Assembly (NCBI RefSeq): GCF_000499845.2
Contig: NC_023755.2
Location: 7,384,847 to 7,448,846, forward strand
Length of the DNA: 64,000 nucleotides
DNA from: Phaseolus vulgaris
Taxonomy: Eukaryota > Streptophyta > Magnoliopsida > Fabales > Fabaceae
Reading direction: 5' to 3'
Each line of letters opens with the position of its first letter. Position 1 is the first letter of the stretch. Positions 47,038-58,069 of the stretch are shown here, in pieces. Below the pieces are notes generated by a model, which was not told where the DNA came from, did not search any database, and was given only the letters and a program-made list of their open reading frames with translations. The position numbers and the translations under genes were made by a program.

Positions 47038-48217
47038 TGATGAGCATATATTTATTCACACTCACTAGCCTTATTCATAGATTATTGGACTATAATAATA
47101 AATAAATCCATTGTTTTAATTAATATTCTTATAATTGGGTTTATTTGGGCCTTAACTATTATTATTGTTAATTTTGTCCTTTTAGAGTAAATTATCCAGA
47201 GGAAGCATCTACCTTTGTGAATGGGCCAAATATGCAAAAGTCCAAGTTGCTTCTTGAACCAAAACAGAAAAAATATTATGAGGAGAAGAAAGAGAAAATA
47301 AAAGCTACAAGATTCCAGAAACAGAATTGGAAGCAAATCTTCTGCAAAATAAAAAGAATTATGGAAAGTAAAACTGTTTACAAAATCTAAACTGCAATAT
47401 TTTCCCAAGATCTTTGGAGCAGAAAAGCCTATAAAAGGACACAAGCATCAAGGAGAAAAGAGAGAGCTTCATAGGGTTTTCTTAGTTTATTTTCTTCTTA
47501 GTAATTCTTTTGTTTTGCCTCCGCATGGAAGACTAAACCTTTTTGGTTGATTCTTTTGTAATTCCCCATTGAGTTCTGAGGTTTTGTTCCAATAAAAGTT
47601 TCGATTTTTAATTCTCTATAGCAGTTGTTTTTATTGTCTAATCTCTTGGAAAACTGGTTTTTGTGAGAGGTTGTACTTGAACGCATGATTGAGAGTCTTC
47701 CTTATCTTAAACTTTGGTTTCTTAGTTAGTTCGCATTGTTCTAATTAATTTCTTGGGCGCATGATTCAAGGGAGAGGAGGTAAGCATTCCCATGGAGTAT
47801 ACGCATGGAACAAAGTGGGTATTGATTAAACTAGTAGACGCATGCTTTACTAGTGAGTTTCAGTTGAATCAGATCGGCGCATGTTCAATCTGGTTTAGCT
47901 CTGCTGGAGGATTGAGAAAAGATTAATCTTTAGAGAACCTGTGAAGAATTGAATGGTGGAAGAACTTGGGATCAACCGCTTTTTATTTGCTATTTTAATT
48001 TCTTTTATATTTTTTTGCACAACTATCTCAAACCCCCTTTTTCTCTTTATTGTTATTGCTTGCAGATAGATTCTAAACCGTGATCAGCTGATTTTACTAT
48101 TGGATTCGTTGGGAGACGACTTGGGGACATTTGTCCACAATTATACTATCATCTCTCTAGTGCTAGACAAGTCTACGCTAGAATCATATTAATTTGACAG
48201 CAAAACGACAGCTATCA
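47038..48217 (+). mobile_element. Solo LTR (1180 bp) inserted in the MULE
   Basis: It begins TGATGAGCAT and ends CAGCTATCA, flanked by perfect GACAT repeats (47033-47037 and 48218-48222). Removing it restores the MULE frame from VVSDRH to IALMNAINVV. It has a TATA box CTATAAAAGG at 47429-47438. CGCATG occurs six times between 47522 and 47883. No internal retroelement sequence is present, as expected after LTR-LTR recombination. Confidence 0.88.
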
Positions 48218-48470
48218 GACATATTGCTCTAATGAATGCAATAAATGTTGTGTTTTCCAAAGTTTCTTATTTGTTATGTCGTTTTCACACTGATAAAAAT
48301 GTTAAAGCAAAATGTAAAATGATTGTTCATCCAAAAGAGGCATGGGATCAAGTGATGGAATCTTGGGGAGCTATTGTTGATTTTCAAAATGTAGAGTCCT
48401 ATGAACATCGTGTGGAGGTATTTAATATTGTTTGCTCAACATGAGCTATGTTTACTAAATATATGATTAG

Positions 48471-49596
48471 TGTTGAACCAAGTGGTGTTCAATGTTTTGA
48501 AGAATCCAAATCCTTTGAAGGATGTTGAAGCCTCTGCTTTGCTGTGTGTTGCTGTGCTGGTTTAAGCTTTGTTATGGGGTAGTTTAATGTTGTAATCCAC
48601 CCTTAGATTAAATCTCAAGCAATTAGCATCTCAATCTTTATCAAAGTAAAATGTTTTTCAAACTAAGTTGAAACAACCGATTGTTTTGCCGAAACAACCG
48701 ATTGTTTACACTTAGCTGTTTTGAGAAAGTTTGAAAACTGTTTTTGAATGGTGAAATCTGTTAAGTAACTAAACAATCGATTGATTCGAGGAAACAATCG
48801 ATTGTTTGTTTTGAAACCATAACAGAAAAACTCTTTTCTTTGACTGAGCTTTAAATGCTTTAACTAAATACGCTCCAATCATTAAATGCTTTGACCAATC
48901 TATTTTAAATGCAATTAAGAGTTTGTTAAGATTTGATAACAAACTATATTCTCGAATATATTCTGAAAAGTTTTTAAGGTTTAAGAATCTTGAGACAAAG
49001 TTTAAGAACAACAACTAAGAGTTTTTCAAAGAGTTCTGAGATTTGCTTAAGAGTTGAGAGATTGATCAAGGTGCTGGAATAAGATTCTACTTGTATTGAT
49101 TTCAGATATTCATCTGTAACAAGTGTAATCTTTGTAAACTGCTGAACAATTCGTTTGTGTGTTTTGCTGAGATTGGTTGTGTGTTCTTGAGGTGTTCAAG
49201 ATCAGCAATCTTAGTGTTGGCCAAGGAGAGTGTGTTTCTTGAGGTGTTCAAGGTCATTCTCTTGGTTGTGGTGTAAGTGATCAAGTGGTGATTGCTTAGT
49301 GGTTATCCTCAGGGTTTCTGAGAAGACTGGATGTAGCTCTAGTTTGGAGTGAACCAGTATAAACAACTGTGTACAATCTCTCTATCCCTAACTCTTTAAT
49401 TTCGGTTTGTTTGTTGTTTGTTGGTATAAACAACCGATTGTTTTTTCTAGTATTACAGTTTTTGCTTGCTGTTTTGGCTAACTGAATTGCTGAATCAATT
49501 GGTTTCTAAAATAAATTCATTCTAGCTTTGAAAAGTTTGTGAAAATCCCTTTAAACAATTCATCCCCCTCTAGTTTAAAGTCATCTTTTTCTAACA
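48471..49596 (+). mobile_element. Solo LTR (1126 bp), family A copy 1, inserted in the MULE
   Basis: It starts TGTTGAACCAAG and ends TTCTAACA, flanked by perfect ATTAG repeats (48466-48470 and 49597-49601). A CCCCCTCTAGTTTAAAG segment precedes the end. It contains five copies of the near-palindrome AAACAAYCGATTGTTT (48671, 48692, 48771, 48792, 49428; the 48771 copy ends GATT). No internal region, so a solo LTR. Superfamily not resolved; the pyrimidine tract near the end is common in Copia LTRs. Confidence 0.88.
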
Positions 49597-51125
49597 ATTA
49601 GTACCTGGTTAAATCTACATAAAGAAAAGTTTGTTAAGGCTTAGACGGATAAGGTCATGCACTTAGGCAACACAACAAGTAACAAGATTAAGTTTGCACA
49701 TTGGAGTTTAAGGAGAATCCTCGAGACATCAATGAAGGGCTTATGCTTTTTTTGGAATTCCATGAATAAGATGATCACCTTACAACATAATGCAATTAAA
49801 TCTTGATTTGGAAAGAGTTTTCATGTGGTGAGTCATGTCTTTAATGTGACAAGATATAAAAAATTGGTTGACTTTGTATCGAAATATGCTTTGCAGTATA
49901 TTGCAGAAGAGAGTGATTGAGTTGAATATCTTGGTTTAGATAATTCTTATTGTGGATGCACCATTAGATCTACTCACGATCTTCCTTGTGCTTGTGAATT
50001 GGTTTCCTTTGGTGTGGGTAGAATGCCATTGCAGTCAGTGCATTTCCTTTGTACACGATTAAGCTTTTTAGATATTTCAAGTGGTGATACTTTAGCAGAG
50101 TTGTCCATCCAACAAGAATAGACTGTCATCATGAATCGGTTCAATGAGGTTGACATAGATGGTAAGCTTAACATCACAACCAAATTACGGGAGATTGTCT
50201 ATCTAGATAAGACATCTTTGTGTCTACCAAGTAAGAAAGTCAAAACAAAAGGTACACAAAAAGGGTGTTGGAGTAAATTTGCTAGATCAACGAAGCGAAT
50301 TTCTTCTTACTTTAAACATGTTGATGCCATTGTTTCACAACATGATAGTTCTTCTACTTTGAAATGTAGCAAAGGATTCATTTCGGAGACTCCTCCGACC
50401 AAATCAAACCTAATGCTAGATCAATTTTCTGTGAGAATTCATCCTTACACTGTTGATATTGTTGATGTTAAGGCTGCCGGCCATTTTGGCTATCATGCAG
50501 TTGCTGCATTATTGGGTATAGGAGAGGAGTCCTGGACTATTGTGCGCATGAACTTGCATAAAGAAATTTGTCAATGGCGTTAATAATATATTGATTTGTT
50601 TAGCGGAGACGAACAATATGAATATTTGAAAATTTCACTTCTAGTTGACAACATGGTAATTCTATTCATTTTGAATTATGTTATTTATTGTAAAATGGTG
50701 TATGGGCTGGATTAACTTGTTACATTTTCTTCTATTTGCATATTAGTACAAATAAGTGGACAAATAAGTGAATGACAATTTCGAATATGGGATACTTTAC
50801 TTCGAATTGATATAATGTGATTGTTGTGTTTTTATCTCTTAAACAATCATTGATTATTTTCCATTTATCTCTCAACCTCTAACAAATTTTAATCATCATC
50901 GCATCATTTGTATTGGACATGTTCATGAAAATAATTTTGTTCAGGTTTATTGAACTTCATTGTTAATAAATTTTAGGAATCATTGAAGAATATAACTATG
51001 ACATTGCTTAAAATTTTTAACAGATTCAGTAGCAAGAAGGTTGTCCAATTCCACTAGTAGATATTTTGTGGTCTTCTCATTTTTATCCAATCGCCAAAAC
51101 TTTGGTGTTCATATTATACTAGTCG

Positions 51126-51649
51126 GATGCAAGTTTTCACACAAATTATGTCCATTAAGCGACATTTGTAGTTATTAGTTGTAATTGCATTGATAAATGA
51201 ATATGATAATATTGTAATTATAATTCTGGAAGAAGAAATTATCTAATTTCATAATCAAAGTGTTCCTTCATTAAATTCATAAAAAATATAAACAAATTGT
51301 TCCTTCATTAAATTAAAAAATAATGTAAACTAAGTGTTTCTTCATGAAATTACAAAATATAACTAAAATGATCATCATTGTCCATGTTATCGTCTACAGA
51401 TATACATGGATAAGTCCTCGGTGGCTGATCGGGCTAACATCAGGGCTATCTGTGTCCTTTCCCATGCAGGTGAATCCTTGGTGACATGATCATCATTTAA
51501 AATCAACTAGAAGGTGGATACAATTCTTCTACAAAGACCCTACAATGATACAACAAATTATATTGATTACAACTTATCATGTATTATTTAAATAAACAAG
51601 CAATAAATTCTTACCACTGAGGGATGTTCAGAGATAGTATCATTCCCTT
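51126..51649. other. Spacer between MULE and PMD remnant
   Basis: AT-rich. Some of 51390-51500 may still be PMD-gene tail on the minus strand, but I cannot confirm it. Confidence 0.3.
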
Positions 51650-52890
51650 CCTGACATTATGCATCAGGGGTAATCATCGAAGCCATCTGAATGATATATG
51701 GGTGTGATATAGACTGGAACCACACCATCCATGCAGGAACACAGGCTTCAACATCAGCTGTTAAGGCGACATCATGTACGAGATTATCATTAAAATCTAG
51801 CCATCATCGATCGATCTCAGATGTGGAGGGATCGCCATGATGGACGGTGACCGGGGGACAAGGGATACAATGTATATATCCAAACTATCTGAGTACACGT
51901 TCAAGAAAATGCATCTGCATGCAAGCCCTCAATCGAATGTACCTTGAAAATAAAGCAATCCACTTAAAAGGACGCACCGCTCTATGCTATTCATAAGGCA
52001 TCCCCCAAACAATACCTATAAAAATGCTATCTAATTGCATCTGAACAAATGCAAGTGTGGACAACCTACTCTCGACTATGTATTTCATGCACCGCTGCTC
52101 GTCCTCAACATAGTCATCTCGAAGCTGTTTGTGTCCAACATTTGGAAAGTGCTCCTATATCCAGGATGCCAATAACGAGTCTCAACAAATGCTAGTCCCC
52201 AATCTATGCGAAGTGAATCAACAAGCAAATCAATCACTGCAGCTGCATCTAAGCTTGGGTACGTGTAAAATTGTTCGATAACAAGGTGGTGCAACAAATT
52301 CAACAGATCATCCAATGTGATGGTCAAATCACCTACAGGAAGATAAAAGGAATTTGTCTCTGTGTGCCACCTCTCTACAAAGGCACACAACAATCCTTTG
52401 TCTACCTATCATAGCTTGCCCCAACAAGCCTAACTAAACCTGACAACTCCACTACAGGTAGTATCCCAGGATGAGGAGCACCCATCTTATTCATTTTTCG
52501 GCCATGAAATACCAATTTTAACTCTCCTTGATCCTAATTTAACCAACCAAAATCATATAAAATATACAATTTAACCAACCAAAATCATATAAAATTAACA
52601 ATGAACAAGTATCATATTATAACATATTTACTTACCACACCATTTCATAATTGCATGACCATATGATTTTCATAACCTGTCAACAGTGACCCATCCACTG
52701 GACCTCTGGGATAACCTTCACCTTCTACTTGAGGTGTGCCTTCATCCTCCACCTCCAATTGGGGTTCAACTTCTTTCGATTCAACATGTTCTGCATCTTC
52801 ATCTTCATTAACATGTCTTCTTCTTCTTCTAACAGAGGTCGTGGGACGTAGACAATCACCTTGTGAACCTCCTCCCCTAGTCCTCACCAT
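51650..52890 (-). pseudogene. Plant-mobile-domain (MAIN/PMD-like) gene remnant
   Basis: The minus-strand start at 52890 reads MVRTRGGGSQGDC, then an Arg-rich and acidic linker and YPRGPVDGSLLTGYENH (to 52645). Further on, after a gap, come FVERWHTETNSFYLPVGDLT and ITLDDLLNLLHHL (52380-52280), typical of the plant mobile domain. Near 51930-51660 there are GYIHCIPCPPVTVHH, and a Trp-containing ...SISHPYIIQ end. Frameshifts and stops (for example between 52430 and 52400) break it. PMD genes occur both as host genes and inside transposons; next to a MULE and a CACTA element the latter is likely. Confidence 0.65.
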
Positions 52891-53067
52891 TTTTGTTTAG
52901 TTACATCATTCAAGTTAAATCAAATTACAAACAATGCACACAATCTCACTCACAAAACCAATTACTACATTAGTGGGAAAAATCCAATTTATGACACCAA
53001 ATACACATCGTTTTTTTTATGTCAAACGATGTTCATCAAAATGCGGTGGAATTTTTGAAATTAAAAC

Positions 53068-53110
53068 GAGTCTAAAACGACATTGTGGGTGAAACCGTCG
53101 TTTTAGACTC
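53068..53110. repeat. Inverted repeat (14-bp perfect arms)
   Basis: GAGTCTAAAACGAC at 53068-53081 and its exact reverse complement at 53097-53110, separated by 15 bases. It may be the subterminal region of the CACTA-type element to the right, whose 5-prime end could lie near 52966 (TACTACATTAGTGGG). The end is not proven. Confidence 0.6.
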
Positions 53111-54170
53111 ATTTTATTATCCCTAAATGGAAGAGCGCCACTTACGCTTTTGTTTTTCGTTGTCTTTTCGCGTGCTCTCTTACTCTTTGGTTCTTCTCCA
53201 TTGCGACATTCTCTATATTGTAAGTTCTTCCTCCTTCACATTCACTCATTACATTCTCCATTGGTTATTATTTTGTCTTTCTCTTATTGGTTTCATTGTT
53301 GAAAGTTTTCATTGCTACTGCCACTACTGTTTTGTTGTTTCATTGTCGTTGCCCGCCATAGCCGCTGCTGCCCTTCACGCATGCAAGGTTGGTTGGTTGG
53401 TGGTTTTAATTTTTTTAGTATTATTAATTTGTATATTTAATATTTATTATGATTTGTATTTATTATTAATTTATATTATGCTAATTGTTAAGGTTTAGGG
53501 ATAAAATAGAATTATTAATTTATTATTGTTAGGTTAGAATAAAATTATTAATTTGTTATATTGTAATTAGAGTAATATTATTTAGTATTTATAATTAATT
53601 TAAATATTTTTATTTAGATTCTGTAATTATATTATAAATAATTTATTGATTTTTAATTGATATTTTTTATTATGTATAATTGTATGTATGTATGATTAAA
53701 TTTGTTAATTTTATGTTGCATGTATATTTATAATTCTTGGATACATGTTGGTATTGAGTTCGGGGGTGTTTTACCCTCGATAATTGTTTTTTGTATGAGA
53801 AACTGTAGTTTTCCATTTGAAATTGAATACCTATATTTGTCTATTACTCATCCAATTGTAATTTTTTTAAAACATTTTATAAAAAGCAGAGGAGGTTGTA
53901 GAGACAGTAATTGTATTGAGTTTTGAATTGTCCATGTGGACAGTTTGAGAAGAACAATAATTTTTTATTAGTTCAGTAGTACATAACTTGTAATGGACAT
54001 GTCAAATATTTTACATAATTTTAGTTCATAGCATTTCATGTTGTTCTTCGGGTGCATATTTTATTATGGAGATTTCGTGTCACCACTTTCATTTCGTGTC
54101 ACTTGAAGAGCAATGCGAAATGTTGGAAAAATTTGGTTAAATATAAGGAATGTTGATTAAAGTTATGTAC
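53111..54170. other. Spacer, probably 5-prime part of the CACTA-type element
   Basis: A 123-codon frame at 53127-53498 is hydrophobic and Phe-rich without family resemblance. 53400-54170 is AT-rich. No gene supported. Confidence 0.3.
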
Positions 54171-54174
54171 TATT

Positions 54175-55277
54175 TGTTGAACCAAGTGTGTTCAAGCTTT
54201 GAAGAATCCAATCCCTTTGAAGGTTGATGAAAGGCTGGATGTGCTTGCTGTTGCAGAGCTGTTTTTAGATAGGATCTGGGGTAGAATTTATGTTTAAATA
54301 CATTCTTGATTGAATCCAAAGCATAAGCACTCTCAAACCTTTTAAATGAAATGAGTTTTTCAAACTAAGTGAAAAACAACCTGTTGTTTTATACTTAGGT
54401 GTTTTTAGAAAGGTTGAAAACTATTTTTAATGGTTGATTTACTGTTAAACTAAAACAACCGATTGATTCGTGGAAACAATCGATTGTTTGTTTTGGGACC
54501 ATAATAGAAAACTGTTTTGTGCTTTGACTGAGCATTAAATGATTTTATAATTGATTACGCTCCAATTTTTAATGCTTTGACCAATCTTTAATTGCAATGA
54601 ATAGTTTGTTAAGATTTGCTAACAAACAGCTTTGCTTTAATCATAGAAAAACAGATTTGAGTTTTTCACTGAATGAGCTTTTGAAAAAGTTGAGAATTGC
54701 TTAGAGATTGAATTGATCAAAGAGTGTGAGATAGGATTATCATCTTGTATTGATTTCAGATCTTCTCTGTAACAAGTGTAATCCTTTGTACCTTTGAAAG
54801 AAACTCTGTGTGTATAGCTAAGAAGTGTTGTGTGTTCTTGAGGGGATCAAGATCAACATTCTTAGTGGTGTTGTGCTGAACCAAAGGAAGTGTGTGTCTT
54901 AAGGGGATCAAGGTCACTTCTTTGGTTATGTTGTAAGTGATCTATGGTTGATTGCTTAGTGGATTCCAAAGTGGTTTCTGGAAAGACTGGATGTAGCTCT
55001 GGGTTAAGAGTGAACCAGTATAAACCTCTGTGTGCATTCTCTCTATCCTTAATCTCTTTAAATTCAGTTTTATATTTAAGAACTGGTATAAACAACCGAT
55101 TGTTTCTGCGAAACAACCGATTGTTTTTCTGGTGCTGTGATTGTTTGCTTTGTGTTTTGGCAAACTGAATTATGTTTCAAGTGTTTCTCGAAGTAATTTC
55201 ATTATTGGCTTAAAAGTTTGCGAAAACCCTCTTTAAACCATTCACCCCCCTCTAGTTTAAAGCCATACATTCTAACA
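54175..55277 (+). mobile_element. Solo LTR (1103 bp), family A copy 2
   Basis: It starts TGTTGAACCAAG and ends TTCTAACA, flanked by perfect CTATT repeats (54170-54174 and 55278-55282). It is the same family as 48471-49596, sharing GAAGAATCCAA, AAATGCTTTGACCAATCT-like text, GGATGTAGCTCT and CCCCCTCTAGTTTAAAG. Near-palindromes AAACAAYCGATTGTTT lie at 54453 (ending GATT), 54474, 55090 and 55111. Confidence 0.88.
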
Positions 55278-55289
55278 CTATTAAATTAT

Positions 55290-57310
55290 AATAAAAGTGA
55301 ATCTTCTCGAATGGGATAGGTTCATACCTATAAGAAAAATGTGAGATTTCACACGCATTAGTGAACACCTCAATGACCATTACAAAACATAATGGATTGA
55401 GATAAGATTAACTTCGTTCGCATAAGTGATGAGTACGAAAGAGGAGTAGAATTTTTATACAATTTGTGCAACGTAACGCCAACAGTAATGGTCATGATGA
55501 AGTAAAGTTTAGGTGTCCGTGCATTAATTGTTTGAACGGAAGGAGATTGGATGTTAACAAAATCAGAGAGCACCTTTTATGTGATGTGTTTCTACGATCT
55601 TATACAACATGGACATGACATGGTGAATTAATTTTACCAAGTGTTTCCGTATCCGAAGAATATGTGGGGTTCACCATGGATGATGCAGTACATGGTGAAG
55701 TACATGATGATCAATTGGAAGACATGATTCGTGATGTTGGAGTTGAGTCTTTTACAAAAGCGCATGGATAGGGAAGTATGTCAAGCGATGTAGAGACTTC
55801 ATTGTATTTTGGATCATCTAACTTCACACGGTTGTTGACGATGTTAAAATTGATGAATTTGAAGGTAATAAATGGATGAACTGATAAAAGCTTCACGAAA
55901 TTGCTTCAGTTGTTGAAGGATATGCTTCCAGAGGAAAATACTCTACCTAATCTTAATTATGAGGCAAAAAAGATTTTTTGTCCGATGGGTATGGAGTATA
56001 AAAAGATACATGCATGTCCTAATGATTGTATATTATACAAGAAAGATTTTGAATTGTTGAAATATTGTCCGAGGTGTAGGTTATCACGTTAGATTTATGT
56101 ATTACATCTAATTTAATATAAATGTTCATTATTTTGTAGAAACCTCATCGAAAATCAAGTCCGTGAAAGAAGCTTGAGATTCCTATTGATCAACCTATAG
56201 CTTCTTTAACAGTAGCGACAAAAGATAATGATCTAAACCCTATTCAGATTCCGTGGGATGATATTATTTTTGGAGGAAATGTTGACATGTCCCTGTACAT
56301 ATACATGTCAGATTTGTTAGAATTTGCAGCTGGAAACCAGGAGCTCAATATAACTATAGTTCAATTTTTTATGATGTAAATATTTTTACTTGTATTTCAA
56401 TTTACTTTATGTTAAATTGTTATTTATTATGCTTTAACTAATAACTTGTATGTATTTGTTTGGAGTTTCTATTAATGACCAGAATCAAGATGTTTATGGA
56501 TTCTTGGATCACTATTTGATTAATCCAATTGGAACAAAGAAAGTTGAAACTCAGTCATACATCAATGGGAAAACACTCTGATTTCAGAGGGAAAACAAAT
56601 TTATCTTTGTCATTATATTAATGAGTAAGTTCAATTGTTATATAAATTATTATATTTCATGTTTTAAATATTTACTAACTTTTTTTATTGATGATATAGA
56701 GGTCATTGGCAGTTAATTGTGTTATTCGTAGTTGATAACACTATTGTGTGGTTTTGTTCACTGCATAAGAAGTCATTCACACATTTGAAGCAAATATATG
56801 GTAGTAATTACATTATAAACTTAACTACGTATGTTACTTAAACGTCTACTAACGCGATTTTTTGTATTAATCAGGACATGATATGGATAGAGTATACTCA
56901 GAGGTTGACCCAGTGCAAATTAACAAAAGCTGACATGGTTGAGCCTAAAGGTTTGTAATTTTTGTCTTCCTTTTTTCATTGTTTATCAATATTAACTTTT
57001 AATTTCTATTGAATTATAATGTAATAGACAACCAGAAGGATATGAGTGTGGCTATTACGTTATGCAATAGATGGTTACCATTGTAAGACTAGACATTAAA
57101 ATAGATTGGGAGCAGGTAATAATATTTAAATTAATCCTTATAATTTTTTTAAATTATATGTATCTTAACACTAATTAATATGAATCTTAGTTGTAATACA
57201 GTTCTTTACGGATGAGCAACCATTGTCTTTGGTCGCCATAGATTATGTAAAACATGCTTGGGCCATATATTTCCTTAATTTTTATAACTCTAGGATAGCT
57301 AATCAATAGT
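55290..57310 (+). mobile_element. CACTA (En/Spm) element remnant: transposase start and ULP1-like protease
   Basis: From about 55400 the frames read VRISDEYERGVEFLYNLCN, a Cys-containing CPCIN-type motif near 55520, and then MLPEENTLPNLNYEAKKIF and FCPMGMEYKKIHACPNDCIL (55922-56034). These are the front of CACTA transposases. The main transposase body is missing. 56200-57310 is instead a C48/ULP1-like segment: DNDLNPIQIPWDDIIFGG, VHWQLIVLFVVDNTIVWFCS (about 56700-56765), and the stretch around GYECGYYVMQ-like codons (57035-57070). Intervening GT-AG-like gaps and stops show a deleted, decayed element. Its ends were not fixed. Confidence 0.75.
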
Positions 57311-57483
57311 ATAGGAATTGGATAGATAGATAGATAAATATGAATGTGTATTAGTGTTTGTAATATATTTTTATCAATATATATATATATATATATAATT
57401 TGCTTCTTTGGATGAATGTATGTATCTGGCTAGCTGGGTTTAACTAAAAAGGTTAATTTAGATAGGAAAACACATAAAACATA

Positions 57484-57850
57484 ATGAACTAAAAAAAAAA
57501 TCCCATAATACACGACAGTTATGACCATAACCGCCGTTTATACCTCTCAGGGAAGGGTATAAAAGGCGATTATGGTCATAATCGCCGTTTATACCTCCAT
57601 CTTTTGTTGAGCCAAGGGAAGGGTCTAAAACAGAGATTATGATCATAATCGCCGTTTTATACCTCTTGCATGTATAATGTTTGGCAGTGTTGGGAAGGGT
57701 AAAACACGACGGTTATTACCATAATCGCCCTTTATGTATGACATAAACATGGCGGTTCAAGAGACATCGTCTATGTCTCAAGAGAATACACTACGTGTTT
57801 ATATATAGTGGTTTCGAGACTGTTGTCTTATTACTAAACAACCGTCACAC
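57484..57850. repeat. Subterminal palindromic repeats of a CACTA-like element
   Basis: ACTAAAAAAAAAATCCCATA near 57488 resembles a CACTA terminal repeat. It is followed by four near-palindromes of about 22 bp with arms like GGCGATTATG/CATAATCGCC (around 57514, 57565, 57634, 57707), each followed by CGCCGTTTATACCTC-like text or a variant. Such arrays bind the element's own transposase accessory protein in En/Spm elements. An (AT)n microsatellite lies just before (57377-57398). Confidence 0.6.
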
Positions 57851-57962
57851 CCCTTTTCTGCACCAGAGCTAATATCACAAACAAGCAGTCATGATTCACA
57901 TATTAAACCACACAACATTGTGCATTACGAATTCTGAAATCCAGTTACCTACTATAGATCTG

Positions 57963-58062
57963 CCAATCCAGAAGCTTATCGGACTCACCAATCCAAAAGC
58001 TTATCGTACTCACCAATCCAGAAGATTTATGGATGCCCCAATCCGGGACTTATGCGGATTCA
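57963..58062. repeat. 25-bp tandem repeat, four copies
   Basis: Units start CCAATCC at 57963, 57988, 58013 and 58038 with exact 25-bp spacing and consensus CCAATCCAGAAGCTTATCGG plus ACTCA. The first two are closest to each other and the last is the most diverged. Confidence 0.8.
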
Positions 58063-58069
58063 ACATTCC

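Larger units (their letters stand above)
45968..51125 (+). mobile_element. MULE with FAR1-type, transposase and OTU-like domains, broken by two solo LTRs
   Basis: Colinear pieces on the plus strand are an acidic start (ELYDGVDV, about 45990); a FAR1-like DNA-binding domain (RTRDEFLMWVRKVAFHFGF to HNHELENTLVGHPYAG, 46208-46530); the MULE transposase core (MTIIKQVYNARYLYR, QWSKFEEGTN, VVSDRH; 46621-47037); its continuation (MNAINVVFSKVSYLLCRFHT, 48232-48465); the end with CGCTIRSTHDLPCACEL (about 49950); and a C-terminal OTU-type cysteine-protease-like domain (DVKAAGHFGYHAVAALLGI, about 50464-50520; GHVHENNFVQVY, about 50917-50952). The usual catalytic Cys of the OTU motif is Phe here and the His is Asn, so the domain is dead. 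Stops and frameshifts are present. Terminal inverted repeats were not found. Confidence 0.85.

Noticed and set aside
53127..53498. 123-codon Phe/Leu-rich frame
   Set aside because: Hydrophobic low-complexity translation of a T-rich tract; no domain and no context.
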